Below are positions 27,428 through 36,432 of a stretch of DNA of 64,000 bases, one piece after another; position 1 is the stretch's first letter; the number at the start of each line of letters is the position of its first letter. A program made the translations under genes and the position numbers. The notes beneath the pieces were generated by a model, which saw only the letters and a program-made list of their open reading frames with translations, was not told the DNA's origin and did not search any database. The DNA is from Gordoniibacillus kamchatkensis (GTDB taxonomy: Bacteria > Bacillota > Bacilli > Paenibacillales > NBRC-103111). The stretch spans positions 82,533 through 146,532 of the forward strand of contig NZ_JXAK01000007.1 in the NCBI RefSeq assembly GCF_000829455.1. Reading direction: 5' to 3'.

Positions 27428-28231
27428 CTAGAACCGTAGCTTGTATTTGCCCGTATCCCGAACCCGCAGCTTGACGTCAACTCCGGAAAGGGAATGTTCC
27501 CGCAGCGGAAACGATTGACCGGCAAAATAACGTTTCCGGAGACTTTGGTTGGTGCGGTACCGGTTCGTCAGCAAAAGCAGCAAGATTAGCTCGGCGAAGC
27601 CGGCGATGATGTAAACGCCGCCGGCAACAACGGGGGCGAAGCCGTTTTCCAATACGGGGAATAGAAGTTTGTATTGTTTATGAGGCAAGTTGGCTGTCAT
27701 GACAAAGTAGCCCAATACGGCGACTAGAGGAAGCAACATGCCGCCCACAACAGCGATGACTCTTGCTCCTTGATCGGCAGTAATGACGCAGAGAACAATA
27801 AAGACGAAGGAAATGAACCCTTTCGGCGTAGAAGGAAGGTACGCCATTTCCAGCCAGTCCATCGTCTCCTTTATGGTAATAGCGGCTATCGAAACCACAT
27901 AGAGCCCAAGCAAAGCCATGATCGCCCAAGCGATCGCCGCATGGCTTCGCCGCGCCAAATAATGCTGCAGCCGGCTGCTTCCTATCCGCTTCATGACAAA
28001 CCCGATAACAGCCGCCAAGCAGACGGCCGGACCAGCCGCAAACAAGACGGAAAGCCAGGAATCTCTCCCGGCTACGTCCAGCAATATGGGGATTAAGATG
28101 ACGTGATCCATGAGTCCCGCCGATAAAATCACCAGCATCATCAAGTGGGTACGGCCGATCATACGTAGAGAATTACCTCCGGCCTCCATTTCCGCTTGTT
28201 TTTCCCACTTGCCGGATTCTTTATTCATCAT
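27428..28231 (-). pseudogene. GerAB/ArcD/ProY-type spore germination permease, C-terminally truncated
   Basis: The 267-residue protein starts MMNKESGKWEKQ and has seven or so hydrophobic helices typical of GerAB-like permeases (MIGRTHLMMLVILSAGLMDH, PSTPKGFISFVFIVLCV, LFPVLENGFAPVVAGGVY). Family members are about 360 residues; here recognisable similarity stops near NRYRTNQSLRKRYF, followed by a polar tail without homology. No other frame supplies the missing end, so this is a real truncation rather than an indel. The ATG overlaps the pflA stop (ATGA), an odd place for a germination gene. It has no GerAA or GerAC partner nearby. It could be a remnant or a recruited membrane protein. Confidence 0.7.
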
Positions 28232-28992
28232 CGCCGCGTTTCTCCCGCAGCGGGACGCTCCATTCGGCCGCCGGCAAGCCGCCGCATATCTACGATATGG
28301 CGGGCCCGCTCCATCTCTTGTTCGCTTGGGACAGGAACGCGCTCCAAAGCATACGTCTTTCCGAGCTGCCGCCATTTGTACGCTCCCATATTGTGATAAG
28401 GCAGCAATTCCACCTTTTCCACGTTGTCCAGTTCGCCGATAAACTCCCCGAGCGCCTTCAAGTCGACATAACTGTCCGTGAGGCCAGGAACGAGCACGTG
28501 CCGGATCCATACCGGTATGCTGCGTTCGGACAGCCGCCTGGCAAACCTGATAATGGTGTCGTTCGGATGGCCGGTGAGTGCGATGTGCTTGGCGCGGTCC
28601 ATCTGCTTCAGGTCCAATAAGACCAAATCCGTCACGTCCAGCAGCTTCTCCGCATGCGCCGGATCGCAAAAGCCCGATGAATCGAGGGCGGTGTGCAAAT
28701 TCCAGCGCCGCTTGCAAGCTAGGAATAGCTCGGTCAGGAAGGGGGCCTGCAGCATCGGCTCTCCTCCCGTAACCGTAATGCCTCCGCCCGATCTCCGGTA
28801 ATAGTCGAGATAAGGCTCGACTTCGGACAAAATCTCTTCGACATCGGCTGATCTGCCGCCCGTTCTGTCCCACGTATCGGGATTGTGGCAATATTGGCAT
28901 TGCAAAGCGCAGCCCTGCATGAAAAGTACAAAGCGTATCCCCGGACCGTCCACGGTGCCGAAAGTTTCAATCGAGTGAATGCGGCCTTTCAT
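28228..28992 (-). CDS. pflA: Pyruvate formate-lyase activating enzyme
   Basis: The 254-residue radical SAM enzyme has the CxxxCxxC cluster motif CALQCQYC at about residues 29-36, preceded by FGTVDGPGIRFVLFMQG. GGGITVTGGEPMLQ is the SAM-binding GGE motif. It uses a [4Fe-4S] cluster and SAM to place the glycyl radical on PflB, encoded 30 bp upstream. Activity requires anoxic conditions, in line with the Fnr-type promoter at the head of this operon. Confidence 0.96.
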   Translation of the reverse strand: MKGRIHSIETFGTVDGPGIRFVLFMQGCALQCQYCHNPDTWDRTGGRSADVEEILSEVEPYLDYYRRSGGGITVTGGEPMLQAPFLTELFLACKRRWNLHTALDSSGFCDPAHAEKLLDVTDLVLLDLKQMDRAKHIALTGHPNDTIIRFARRLSERSIPVWIRHVLVPGLTDSYVDLKALGEFIGELDNVEKVELLPYHNMGAYKWRQLGKTYALERVPVPSEQEMERARHIVDMRRLAGGRMERPAAGETRR

Positions 28993-29022
28993 GCGCTTAC
29001 ACTTCCTTCTGCCGAATCGGCT

Positions 29023-31293
29023 CTAGAACGTTCCGTGGAACGTACGGTTGATGACATCCAGCTGCTGTTCCCTGGTCAGCTTGATAAAGTTGACGGCATA
29101 GCCCGACACGCGGATCGTCAGCTGCGGGTAATTTTCCGGATGCTCCATCGCATCGAGCAGCTGCGCTCTGTCGAACACGTTCACGTTGAGATGGTGGCCG
29201 CCGCTTAGGGCATAACCGTCCAAGAGCGACACAAGGTTGCCCACGCGGTTGTGCGGCTCTCGCCCGAGCGCTTTCGGCACGATGGTGAATGTGTTCGAGA
29301 TGCCGTCTAGACTGTGCTCGTAAGGAATTTTCGCCACGGAGGCAAGAGATGCGAGAGCGCCTTTGCGGTCCCGGCCGTGCATCGGGTTCGCTCCCGGAGC
29401 GAAAGGCTCGCCCGCTTTGCGCCCATCTGGCGTGCTGCCCGTCTTTTTGCCGTACACGACGTTCGAGGTGATCGTCAGCACCGACATCGTATGCATCGCT
29501 CCGCGGTACGTTTCATGCTTGCGCAGTTTGTTCATGAACGACTCGACGACCTGAACGGCGATGCTGTCGACCCGTTCGTCGTTGTTGCCGTACTGCGGGT
29601 ATTCCCCTTCGATGGCGAAATCGACGGCGACGCCCTGCTCGTTGCGCACCGGACGCACGACTGCGTGCTTGATGGCGCTCAGGCTATCGGCTACAACGGA
29701 CAAGCCGGCGATGCCGCACGCCATCGTGCGCAAAATGTCCCGGTCGTGCAGCGCCATCTCCAGACGTTCGTAGCAATATTTGTCATGCATGTAATGGATG
29801 ACGTTAAGCGTATTGACGTACAGACCGGCCAGCCATTCCAGCATGCGGTCGTATTGTTGCATCACTTCGTCGTAATCGAGCACCTCCGAGGTGATGGGGG
29901 CTGTTGCCGGCCCTACTTGCATACCGAGTTTCTCGTCGACGCCGCCGTTGATAGCGTACAGCAGCGCTTTGGCCAAGTTGGCGCGGGCACCGAAAAACTG
30001 CATCTGCTTGCCGATCCGCATCGCCGATACGCAGCAGGCAATGCCGTAATCGTCGCCGTAATACGGGCGCATCAGGTCGTCATTCTCGTACTGGATGGAG
30101 CTCGTATCGATCGACACTTTGGCGCAGTACCGCTTGAACGGCTCAGGCAGCTTCTCCGACCAAAGAACGGTCAAGTTCGGCTCCGGCGCCGGCCCCAAAT
30201 TGTACAAGGTGTGCAAAATCCGCAGCGAGCTGCGCGTCACCCGGGTCTCGCCGCTGAGAGCCATGCCGCCGATCGACTCCGTCACCCAGGTCGGGTCGCC
30301 GCTGAACAGCTCGTTGTAGTCGGGCGTGCGCAGAAACTTGACCAGGCGCAGCTTCATGACGAAATGGTCGATCAGCTCTTGCGCCTCATCTTCCGTCAAC
30401 GTCCCTTCCATCAAATCCCGTTCGATGTAAGTGTCGAGGAAGCTCGATACCCGGCCGAGGCTCATCGCTGCCCCGTTCTGCTCTTTGATCGCCGCGAGAT
30501 AAGCGAAATAGAGCCACTGCACCGCTTCCTTGGCGTTATTCGCCGGCCGCGAGATGTCGAAGCCGTACGATGCCGCCATCCGCTTCAGCTCCTGTAAGCT
30601 GCGCACTTGCTCCGAAAGCTCCTCCCGCGCGCGAATGACGGATTCGCTCATCGCGTCCACTTCGAGCTGCAGCAGGTCGTTCTTTTTGTCTTCGATCAGA
30701 CGATCGACGCCGTAGAGCGGGACGCGGCGGTAATCGCCGATAATGCGCCCCCGCCCATACGCGTCCGGAAGACCGGTAATAATTCCCGCTTTGCGGGCTA
30801 ATTTCATTTCCGCCGTATACGCGTCGAACACGCCCTGATTATGCGTTTTGCGTATGTCCGTGAACAGCCGCACGATGTCGTCCGGCAGTTCAAAGCCGTA
30901 AGCCCGGCAAGCGTCGATCACCATGCGGACGCCGCCAAAAGGCTGAATGGACCGTTTGAGCGGCGCATCCGTCTGAAGGCCGACGATCTGCTCTTTCTCC
31001 TTGTCAATATAACCTGGAGCATGCGATGTGATCGTGGATACGGTGTCGACGTCGACATCCAGCACGCCGCCGTTCTCCCGCTCCAGCCGCATCCATTCGC
31101 GGATTTGCCGCCAAAGCTCCTTCGTCCTCTCCGTCGGTCCGGCCAAAAACCGTTCGTCTCCGCGGTAGGGGGTCAAATTGCTGTCGATAAAATCTTTGAC
31201 GTCGATCCCGCGCTGCCATTTCCCGGGCTTGAACCCTCTCCAGCCATCGTTGTCGGATTGCCGTCTTGCCGCTTCAGATTCGGTCATTGCCAT
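29023..31293 (-). CDS. pflB: Formate C-acetyltransferase (pyruvate formate-lyase)
   Basis: The 756-residue glycyl radical enzyme converts pyruvate and CoA to acetyl-CoA and formate. The catalytic cysteine pair is C420-C421 in GIACCVSAM and the radical glycine is G731 in RVSGYAVNF near the C-terminus. AGGAGG lies eight bases before the ATG. It lies between adhE and pflA, with short gaps, so the operon makes formate, acetyl-CoA and then ethanol. Confidence 0.97.
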   Translation of the reverse strand: MAMTESEAARRQSDNDGWRGFKPGKWQRGIDVKDFIDSNLTPYRGDERFLAGPTERTKELWRQIREWMRLERENGGVLDVDVDTVSTITSHAPGYIDKEKEQIVGLQTDAPLKRSIQPFGGVRMVIDACRAYGFELPDDIVRLFTDIRKTHNQGVFDAYTAEMKLARKAGIITGLPDAYGRGRIIGDYRRVPLYGVDRLIEDKKNDLLQLEVDAMSESVIRAREELSEQVRSLQELKRMAASYGFDISRPANNAKEAVQWLYFAYLAAIKEQNGAAMSLGRVSSFLDTYIERDLMEGTLTEDEAQELIDHFVMKLRLVKFLRTPDYNELFSGDPTWVTESIGGMALSGETRVTRSSLRILHTLYNLGPAPEPNLTVLWSEKLPEPFKRYCAKVSIDTSSIQYENDDLMRPYYGDDYGIACCVSAMRIGKQMQFFGARANLAKALLYAINGGVDEKLGMQVGPATAPITSEVLDYDEVMQQYDRMLEWLAGLYVNTLNVIHYMHDKYCYERLEMALHDRDILRTMACGIAGLSVVADSLSAIKHAVVRPVRNEQGVAVDFAIEGEYPQYGNNDERVDSIAVQVVESFMNKLRKHETYRGAMHTMSVLTITSNVVYGKKTGSTPDGRKAGEPFAPGANPMHGRDRKGALASLASVAKIPYEHSLDGISNTFTIVPKALGREPHNRVGNLVSLLDGYALSGGHHLNVNVFDRAQLLDAMEHPENYPQLTIRVSGYAVNFIKLTREQQLDVINRTFHGTF

Positions 31294-31314
31294 GACGAGC
31301 GCCTCCTGATTTGA

Positions 31315-33924
31315 TTATTCGAACTTGCCGTAAAACGCTTTGCGATAAATGTCCGCGAGCTCGGTTACGAGCGGCATGCGCGGATTGGCCGTCGTGCACT
31401 GATCCTCGAATGCGCGGTCGGCCAAGGCGCCGACCTTCGCTTCGAAATCGGCCGGATCGAAGCCGAGATCCTGGAACTTTTCCGGAATGCCGAGCGATTT
31501 GTTCAGCTTGCGCACCAGTTCGATGAGGCTGTTCACGCCTTCTTCCGTCGTACGCGCGGGCAGCCCCAGCATGCGGGCGATTTCGGCATAGCGCAGATCG
31601 GCGACAAAATGGTCGTATTTCGGGAACGAAGCGAACTTGGTCGGTTTCTGCGCGTTGTAGCGGATGACGTGCGGCATCAATATCGCGTTCGTGCGCCCGT
31701 GCGCGGTATGATACTCGCCGCCCCACTTGTGCGCCAGGCTGTGGTTGATGCCCAGGAACGCGTTGGCGAACGCCATACCGGCTATCGTGGAGGCGTTGTG
31801 CATTTTTTCGCGGGCAAGCGGGTCCGCCGTATGGTACGACTTCTCGATGTTTTCGTACACGAGGCGGATGGCGTGAAGCGCCAGGCCGTCCGTATAGTCG
31901 CTCGCCATCACCGACACATAAGCCTCGATCGCGTGCGTCAAAACGTCCATGCCCGTATCGGCTACGGCATTTTTCGGCAAGCTGTAAACGAACTCGGGAT
32001 CGACGATCGCCACGTCCGGCGTCAGCTCGTAATCGGCAAGCGGATATTTCGTGTTCCCTTTCTGCTTGTCGGTAATGACGGCAAATGACGTTACTTCCGA
32101 GCCGGTGCCGGATGTGGTCGGAATCGCCACAAACTTCGCCTTCAGTCCGAGATGCGGATATTTGTACACCCGTTTGCGGATGTCGAGAAACTTTTGCTTC
32201 AGCGACTGGAAGCTGGTGTCCGGATACTCGTAAAACAGCCACATCGCTTTCGCCGCGTCCATCGGCGAGCCGCCGCCGAGAGCGATGATGCAGTCCGGCT
32301 GGAAGCTGTCCATGAGCGCCTTTCCTTTTTGCACCGTTTCCACGGAAGGATCGGGCTCGACGTCGGAGAACACTTCCAGCTGCACCGGCGTTTGCCGTTT
32401 GCGCAAGTAGTACTCGATTTTGTCGACGTAGCCGAGTTTGACCATCATCGGGTCGGTGACGATCATCACTCTGGAGATGTCCGGCATCTTCTCGAGATAT
32501 TGCGTGGCCCCGCGCTCGAAATATACTTTCGGCGGAACTTTGAACCACTGCATGTTGACGGTGCGCTGGGCAATGCGTTTGATATTGAGCAAATGGACTG
32601 CCGTCACGTTGGCGGTCGTCGAGTTGTGGCCGTACGAACCGCAGCCGAGCGTGAGCGACGGCAGATTGGTGTTGTAAATGTCGCCGATCGCGCCGTGCGT
32701 GGACGGGGCGTTCACGATGACGCGGCCGGTTTGCAGGCACGCGGCGAAAGCGTCGATGGCCTCGCGGTTATGCGAATGAATGACGGAAGAATGGCCCATG
32801 CCGCCGAAGGCGACGATTTCGGCTGCCCGCTCGATGCCTTGCGCGGCATTCTTCACCTTGTAACAAGCGAGTATCGGACTCAGCTTCTCGGCGGAAAGCG
32901 GATAGGCCGGCCCGACGCCTTGCAGCTCGGCGACGAGAATTTTCGTATCGGCGGGTACGTGAATTCCGGCCATTGCGGCGATTTTCACCGCCGGCTGGCC
33001 GACGATGTCCGCGTTCACCGCGCACGATTCCTTATGAATGGCAAGCCTAGAGACGGCTTCGGTCTCTTCTTTCGTGAGGAAGCAGCAGCCCAGCTCCTTC
33101 ATGAGCTTTTTGGCCTCGTCGTAAACGGGCTCCTCGATAATAACGGATTGCTCGGAAGCACAAATCATGCCGTTGTCGAACGTTTTGGACAAAATGAGAT
33201 CGGTGACCGCCTGCAGCAGCTCCGCCGTTTTTTCGATAAAGCAAGGGACGTTGCCCGGGCCTACGCCAAGCGCCGGCTTGCCGGTGCTGTAGGCGGCCTT
33301 GACCATCGAAGCTCCGCCTGTCGCCAGTACAAGCGCGATATCGGGATGGTTCATGAGCAGCCGGGTCGCTTCCAGAGACGGCACTTCGATCCATTGGATG
33401 CAGTGCTGCGGCGCTCCGCTTTTCACGGCGGCTTCCAGCAGCACGCTTGCTGCAACCGCGCTGCATCGCTGCGCGGACGGGTGAAAGGCGAAGATGATCG
33501 GATTCCGCGTCTTCACGGCGATAAGCGCTTTGAACATCGCAGTCGAGGTCGGATTGGTTACCGGGGTGACGCCGGCGATGACGCCTACCGGTTCGGCTAT
33601 TTTCCGGTAGCTTTCATACGGGTTGTCCTCGATAATCCCGACCGTTTTGACGTGTTTAATGCTATGGTAAATATACTCGGTGGCAAATATGTTTTTGGTC
33701 ATTTTGTCCTCGTACACGCCGCGCCCCGTTTCCTCGACGGCCATTTTGGCCAAAGCCATATGCTTGTCGAGTCCCGCTAAAGCCATCTCCTGCACGATGC
33801 GGTCGACCTGCTGCTGATCCAGCTTCATGTATTCCTCCAGAGCTTTTTTGGCGCGGGCGACGAGCTTGCCCACTTCCTCCTGCGCCGAAACAGGTTCCGC
33901 GACTTTACCTTCTTTTATTGCCAT
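31315..33924 (-). CDS. adhE: Bifunctional acetaldehyde-CoA/alcohol dehydrogenase
   Basis: The 869-residue fusion has an N-terminal CoA-acylating aldehyde dehydrogenase, with nucleophile Cys in FDNGMICASEQS near residue 247, and a C-terminal iron-dependent alcohol dehydrogenase (GGGSPMDAAKAMW, PTTSGTGSEVTSFAVIT, and the metal-binding region FANAFLGINHSLAHKWGG). It reduces acetyl-CoA to ethanol and regenerates two NAD+. Its length matches the family and no break is seen. It is 21 bp upstream of pflB. Proteins of this type assemble into spirosomes in other bacteria. Confidence 0.97.
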   Translation of the reverse strand: MAIKEGKVAEPVSAQEEVGKLVARAKKALEEYMKLDQQQVDRIVQEMALAGLDKHMALAKMAVEETGRGVYEDKMTKNIFATEYIYHSIKHVKTVGIIEDNPYESYRKIAEPVGVIAGVTPVTNPTSTAMFKALIAVKTRNPIIFAFHPSAQRCSAVAASVLLEAAVKSGAPQHCIQWIEVPSLEATRLLMNHPDIALVLATGGASMVKAAYSTGKPALGVGPGNVPCFIEKTAELLQAVTDLILSKTFDNGMICASEQSVIIEEPVYDEAKKLMKELGCCFLTKEETEAVSRLAIHKESCAVNADIVGQPAVKIAAMAGIHVPADTKILVAELQGVGPAYPLSAEKLSPILACYKVKNAAQGIERAAEIVAFGGMGHSSVIHSHNREAIDAFAACLQTGRVIVNAPSTHGAIGDIYNTNLPSLTLGCGSYGHNSTTANVTAVHLLNIKRIAQRTVNMQWFKVPPKVYFERGATQYLEKMPDISRVMIVTDPMMVKLGYVDKIEYYLRKRQTPVQLEVFSDVEPDPSVETVQKGKALMDSFQPDCIIALGGGSPMDAAKAMWLFYEYPDTSFQSLKQKFLDIRKRVYKYPHLGLKAKFVAIPTTSGTGSEVTSFAVITDKQKGNTKYPLADYELTPDVAIVDPEFVYSLPKNAVADTGMDVLTHAIEAYVSVMASDYTDGLALHAIRLVYENIEKSYHTADPLAREKMHNASTIAGMAFANAFLGINHSLAHKWGGEYHTAHGRTNAILMPHVIRYNAQKPTKFASFPKYDHFVADLRYAEIARMLGLPARTTEEGVNSLIELVRKLNKSLGIPEKFQDLGFDPADFEAKVGALADRAFEDQCTTANPRMPLVTELADIYRKAFYGKFE

Positions 33925-33972
33925 AATCGAATCCTCTCCTTGAGCAGCGAAGTATCGGTCCGATACGGCCGA

Positions 33973-34407
33973 TTATTTGACGATGAATGCCGGCACTCGG
34001 GAATGCTGAACGACATAATGGCTGACGCTTCCCAAAAACAGCTCTTTGAGCCCGCTAAGCCCGCGGCAGCCCATGACGATAAGGTCGATGCCGGTATGAG
34101 CGGCATATTCGACAAGTTTTGTTCCAGGCTGGCCCTCCAGCGCACTCACGATTACCTGATTGCCCATCCCCTCTACGGATGCCTTTACGTCTTCCAGCAT
34201 GCGCTGCGCTCTTACTTTGCGCAGGTCCCAAACCCGCCTGGTTTCCACCTCCATTTTGTCGAGACGCGGCATGGGCTTTACCACGAACACGATGTGCAGC
34301 TCAATATGCTTATCCTGCATAGCCAATTTCAATGCTGTTTTCAGCGCTTTTTCCGCGAGCTCCGATCCGTCGTAGGCTACCAAAATTTTGGAAAAGAACG
34401 TCAGCAT
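33973..34407 (-). CDS. Universal stress protein (UspA family), copy 1
   Basis: The 144-residue Usp domain starts MLTFFSKILVAYDGSELAEK and carries the ATP-binding signature G-2x-G-9x-G(S/T): GCRGLSGLKELFLGSVSHYV. ATP-binding type Usp proteins respond to growth arrest or anoxia. The ATG at 34407 has AAAGGGG eight bases upstream. It stands 48 bp before adhE, in the same transcription direction, within an operon headed by an Fnr-type promoter. Confidence 0.92.
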   Translation of the reverse strand: MLTFFSKILVAYDGSELAEKALKTALKLAMQDKHIELHIVFVVKPMPRLDKMEVETRRVWDLRKVRAQRMLEDVKASVEGMGNQVIVSALEGQPGTKLVEYAAHTGIDLIVMGCRGLSGLKELFLGSVSHYVVQHSRVPAFIVK

Positions 34408-34443
34408 GACGTTTGCCCCTTTCTTTGCCCGCATCGTCCTCCG

Positions 34444-34869
34444 CTACTTGACGATCAGCACCGGAATATCGGCATTTTGCGCCACAAAATGGCTGACACT
34501 GCCCAAAATGAGCTCCTTCAATCCGCTTAGCCCTCTGCTCCCGACCACGATCATGTCGCAGCCGTTACTTGCCGCGAACTTTACAATTTCGTCTTCCGGA
34601 ATGCCGGATACGACGGAGACCGTTTGCGGATTCGCAAGACCGCTCAATCTGCGCTCCGCTTTGCCCGCGACATCCTGCCCATGCTTCATGTCATATTCAA
34701 ACAGACTACCGTCACCGGTAACATAGATGGCCCCCGTCCGGGGTCTGACAACATGGAGCACGTGAATGCCGATACGGGGGTCCATGGCCGCAATCGAAAC
34801 AGCTTTGTCCAAAGCTTTTTCCGACGCGACCGATCCGTCGAACGCCACCAGAATGTTGGAACAAAACAT
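34444..34869 (-). CDS. Universal stress protein (UspA family), copy 2
   Basis: The 141-residue protein MFCSNILVAFDGSVASEK carries the same nucleotide-binding signature GSRGLSGLKELILGSVSHFV. It is a paralogue of the copies at 33973 and 35754. GGGGATG lies upstream of the ATG at 34869. The intergenic gap to the hemerythrin gene upstream is 86 bp, without a clear Fnr box, so it probably shares the upstream promoter. Confidence 0.92.
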   Translation of the reverse strand: MFCSNILVAFDGSVASEKALDKAVSIAAMDPRIGIHVLHVVRPRTGAIYVTGDGSLFEYDMKHGQDVAGKAERRLSGLANPQTVSVVSGIPEDEIVKFAASNGCDMIVVGSRGLSGLKELILGSVSHFVAQNADIPVLIVK

Positions 34870-34955
34870 AACACATCCCCGCTTTCGTATTGGATTTGCC
34901 TGCACCCGTTTCCGCTGCCGTCAAGAGGTGATGATCCCGTACGTATCCCCTTTGG

Positions 34956-35501
34956 TCATGAATGAAAGTAATCGATATCGGTCAGCATCTGTTCCGCCAG
35001 GGGGAAAATCAGCTCTTCCTCCAATTCGAAATGCTCTTGCAGAATGAGGCAGGCCTGCAACAGATGCGCCGCCGCTTGGCGATTTTGCTCCCTCGTCGCT
35101 GCCTCAGGCAAAGCTTCTTCCGCTTCAAAGAACGATTGCGCGAAAAGATCGGCCAGCTTTTGCTCCTTTTCCATGACCCAGATCGAAGGGGTTATGGATG
35201 GCTTCAGCAGCCGGTGAAAATATAAATTGACGACGGGAAACACTTCCCGCTCCTCCCACTCCGAATGTGCGTGCAGCCGGCGCATAAAGTCCACCATACG
35301 GCGTTTCAGCGCTTGCAATATAGCTCTGGCACGCTTCGTATCCGTCTCGTCATAAATCGATTGGGCAACGAACCGGATGTCTTGCAGCTCCTCGGTCAGC
35401 TGGTCGTGTTCATCCTTCAGCCTCATCGAAACCAGCATCCAGGGGGAAGGGCAGGCGACGTTGGACGGATCGAGAGCTTGGGATTCTTTCGCATGGACCA
35501 T
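34956..35501 (-). CDS. Hemerythrin-domain protein
   Basis: The roughly 181-residue product starts MVHAKESQALDPSNVAC. Di-iron type helices are seen: KDEHDQLTEELQ, LHAHSEWEEREVFPVV and LQEHFELEEELIFPLAE, giving H, HxxxE and HFxxEE motifs spaced as in bacterial hemerythrin-like proteins. These bind oxygen or nitric oxide, or handle iron, in the cytoplasm. GGAGGTACC precedes the ATG at 35501. It lies 13 bp after a zinc-ribbon gene. Confidence 0.88.
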   Translation of the reverse strand: MVHAKESQALDPSNVACPSPWMLVSMRLKDEHDQLTEELQDIRFVAQSIYDETDTKRARAILQALKRRMVDFMRRLHAHSEWEEREVFPVVNLYFHRLLKPSITPSIWVMEKEQKLADLFAQSFFEAEEALPEAATREQNRQAAAHLLQACLILQEHFELEEELIFPLAEQMLTDIDYFHS

Positions 35502-35514
35502 ACTGGTACCTCCT

Positions 35515-35757
35515 TCAATTCGTATAATCGTCGATGATGCCCGTGCCCGGAAGGAACGCCGCTTTGTCCGGCTTGTTCGGCTTCGGCTCGATCTGATAAA
35601 ACTTCGTTCCGCCGCAGGCGGCGCAAACAGTCGGATAACATTCCGCCATGATGGGCAGCTCGGCACCGCACGACTGGCACACATGGACCGTGTATGTCTC
35701 TAGTTCTTCTTCCTCGCGCCGGCGGTCGGCCGTTCGCTCGTTCTTATCGCCGCTCAT
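35515..35757 (-). CDS. Small zinc-ribbon protein
   Basis: The 80-residue protein is polar at the start (MSGDKNERTADRRREEEE) and then has CQSCGAELP and CAACGGTKF, two CxxC knuckles that can hold one zinc ion. The function is unknown; the fold suggests contact with nucleic acid, protein or redox control. Its ATG overlaps the end of the preceding UspA gene (ATGA), and the hemerythrin gene follows at once, so it belongs to the stress and fermentation operon. Confidence 0.8.
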   Translation of the reverse strand: MSGDKNERTADRRREEEELETYTVHVCQSCGAELPIMAECYPTVCAACGGTKFYQIEPKPNKPDKAAFLPGTGIIDDYTN

Positions 35758-36214
35758 ACCGTCATCCCGCCTTTTGCCGACGGATGCTTGATAATGAACA
35801 CCGGCATTTTCGACTTTTGCACGACCGAATGGCTGACGCTGCCAAGCACGAATTCTTTCAGCCCTCCCAGCCCTCTGCTGCCCATCACGATCACGTCGCA
35901 CCCTTTCTCTTCGGCGCATGACAATATCTCTTCCAACGGAACCCTCGCCGTACCTCGACTTCCGCACCGCTCAGCCCTTCGATCGCCTTTTCCGCATCCT
36001 GATTGAGTAACGAGGCAAATTCGGCGTATTCTTTCTCCAAACTCGGAAGAGCGCCGAAGTACGCTTCCCCGACGATATAATTGGGAAAATGAATCACGTG
36101 TAGCACTGTCAATTTCGTTCCCGGATGTTCCTTAACCATGCAAACCGCCTGCGTCAGTGCCGTCTTGGCCAGCTCGGAACCGTCGTACGCGACCAAAATA
36201 TGTTGATACATCAT
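35754..36214 (-). CDS. Universal stress protein (UspA family), copy 3, apparent frameshift
   Basis: The first 100 residues (MMYQHILVAYDGSELAKTAL, VLHVIHFPNYIVGEAYFG) run to VEVRRG and then leave the family pattern. In the neighbouring frame the protein continues VPLEEILSCAEEKGCDVIVM and GSRGLGGLKEFVLGSVSHSV. An additional G in the three-base run at 35942-35944 joins the two exactly, so a homopolymer error is likely. As the first gene after the Fnr-type promoter at 36253-36295 it heads the anaerobic stress and fermentation operon. GGAGGAG precedes the start. Confidence 0.85.
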
Positions 36215-36252
36215 AAGATCTCCTCCGCTTCATCTTCGCTTCGAACAATTTC

Positions 36253-36295
36253 ATTGTAGAACGAACGAGGAACGCTGGTTGTGAAAATTATCACA
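36253..36295 (-). promoter_or_regulatory. Fnr-type promoter of the usp-adhE-pfl operon
   Basis: TGTGA-AAATTA-TCACA at 36280-36295 and a minus-strand TACAAT at 36253-36258. Box centre to -10 centre is 32 bp, placing the box near -41.5. Confidence 0.85.
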
Positions 36296-36315
36296 TTCCA
36301 CACATTATTTTTGAT

Positions 36316-36358
36316 TGTGACGATTTTCACGGATGGCGACAGGTTGAAAATGTAACAT
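36316..36358 (+). promoter_or_regulatory. Fnr-type promoter of the acyltransferase gene
   Basis: TGTGA-CGATTT-TCACG at 36316-36331 with TAACAT at 36353-36358, again 32 bp centre to centre. It is back to back with the promoter of the usp operon. Confidence 0.75.
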
Positions 36359-36432
36359 ATGGAACGCGGGCGATCGGACCGCAAAGCCGATCGCAGTTTG
36401 CTCGATATAAAGAAACGTGGGAGTGAACAGGC

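Noticed and set aside
31274..33780. Long open frames (488 and 542 codons) overlapping adhE, one antisense and one in another frame
   Set aside because: They are by-products of high GC codon bias; adhE is complete and conserved.
33940..33975. Palindrome GTATCGG-T-CCGATAC upstream of adhE as a Rex site
   Set aside because: It does not match the TTGTGA-N6-TCACAA Rex consensus; possibly an unrelated small dyad.
34919..34950. Possible Fnr box before the second UspA gene (AGGTGATGATCCC)
   Set aside because: The second half-site is missing and no -10 hexamer is found 32 bp away.
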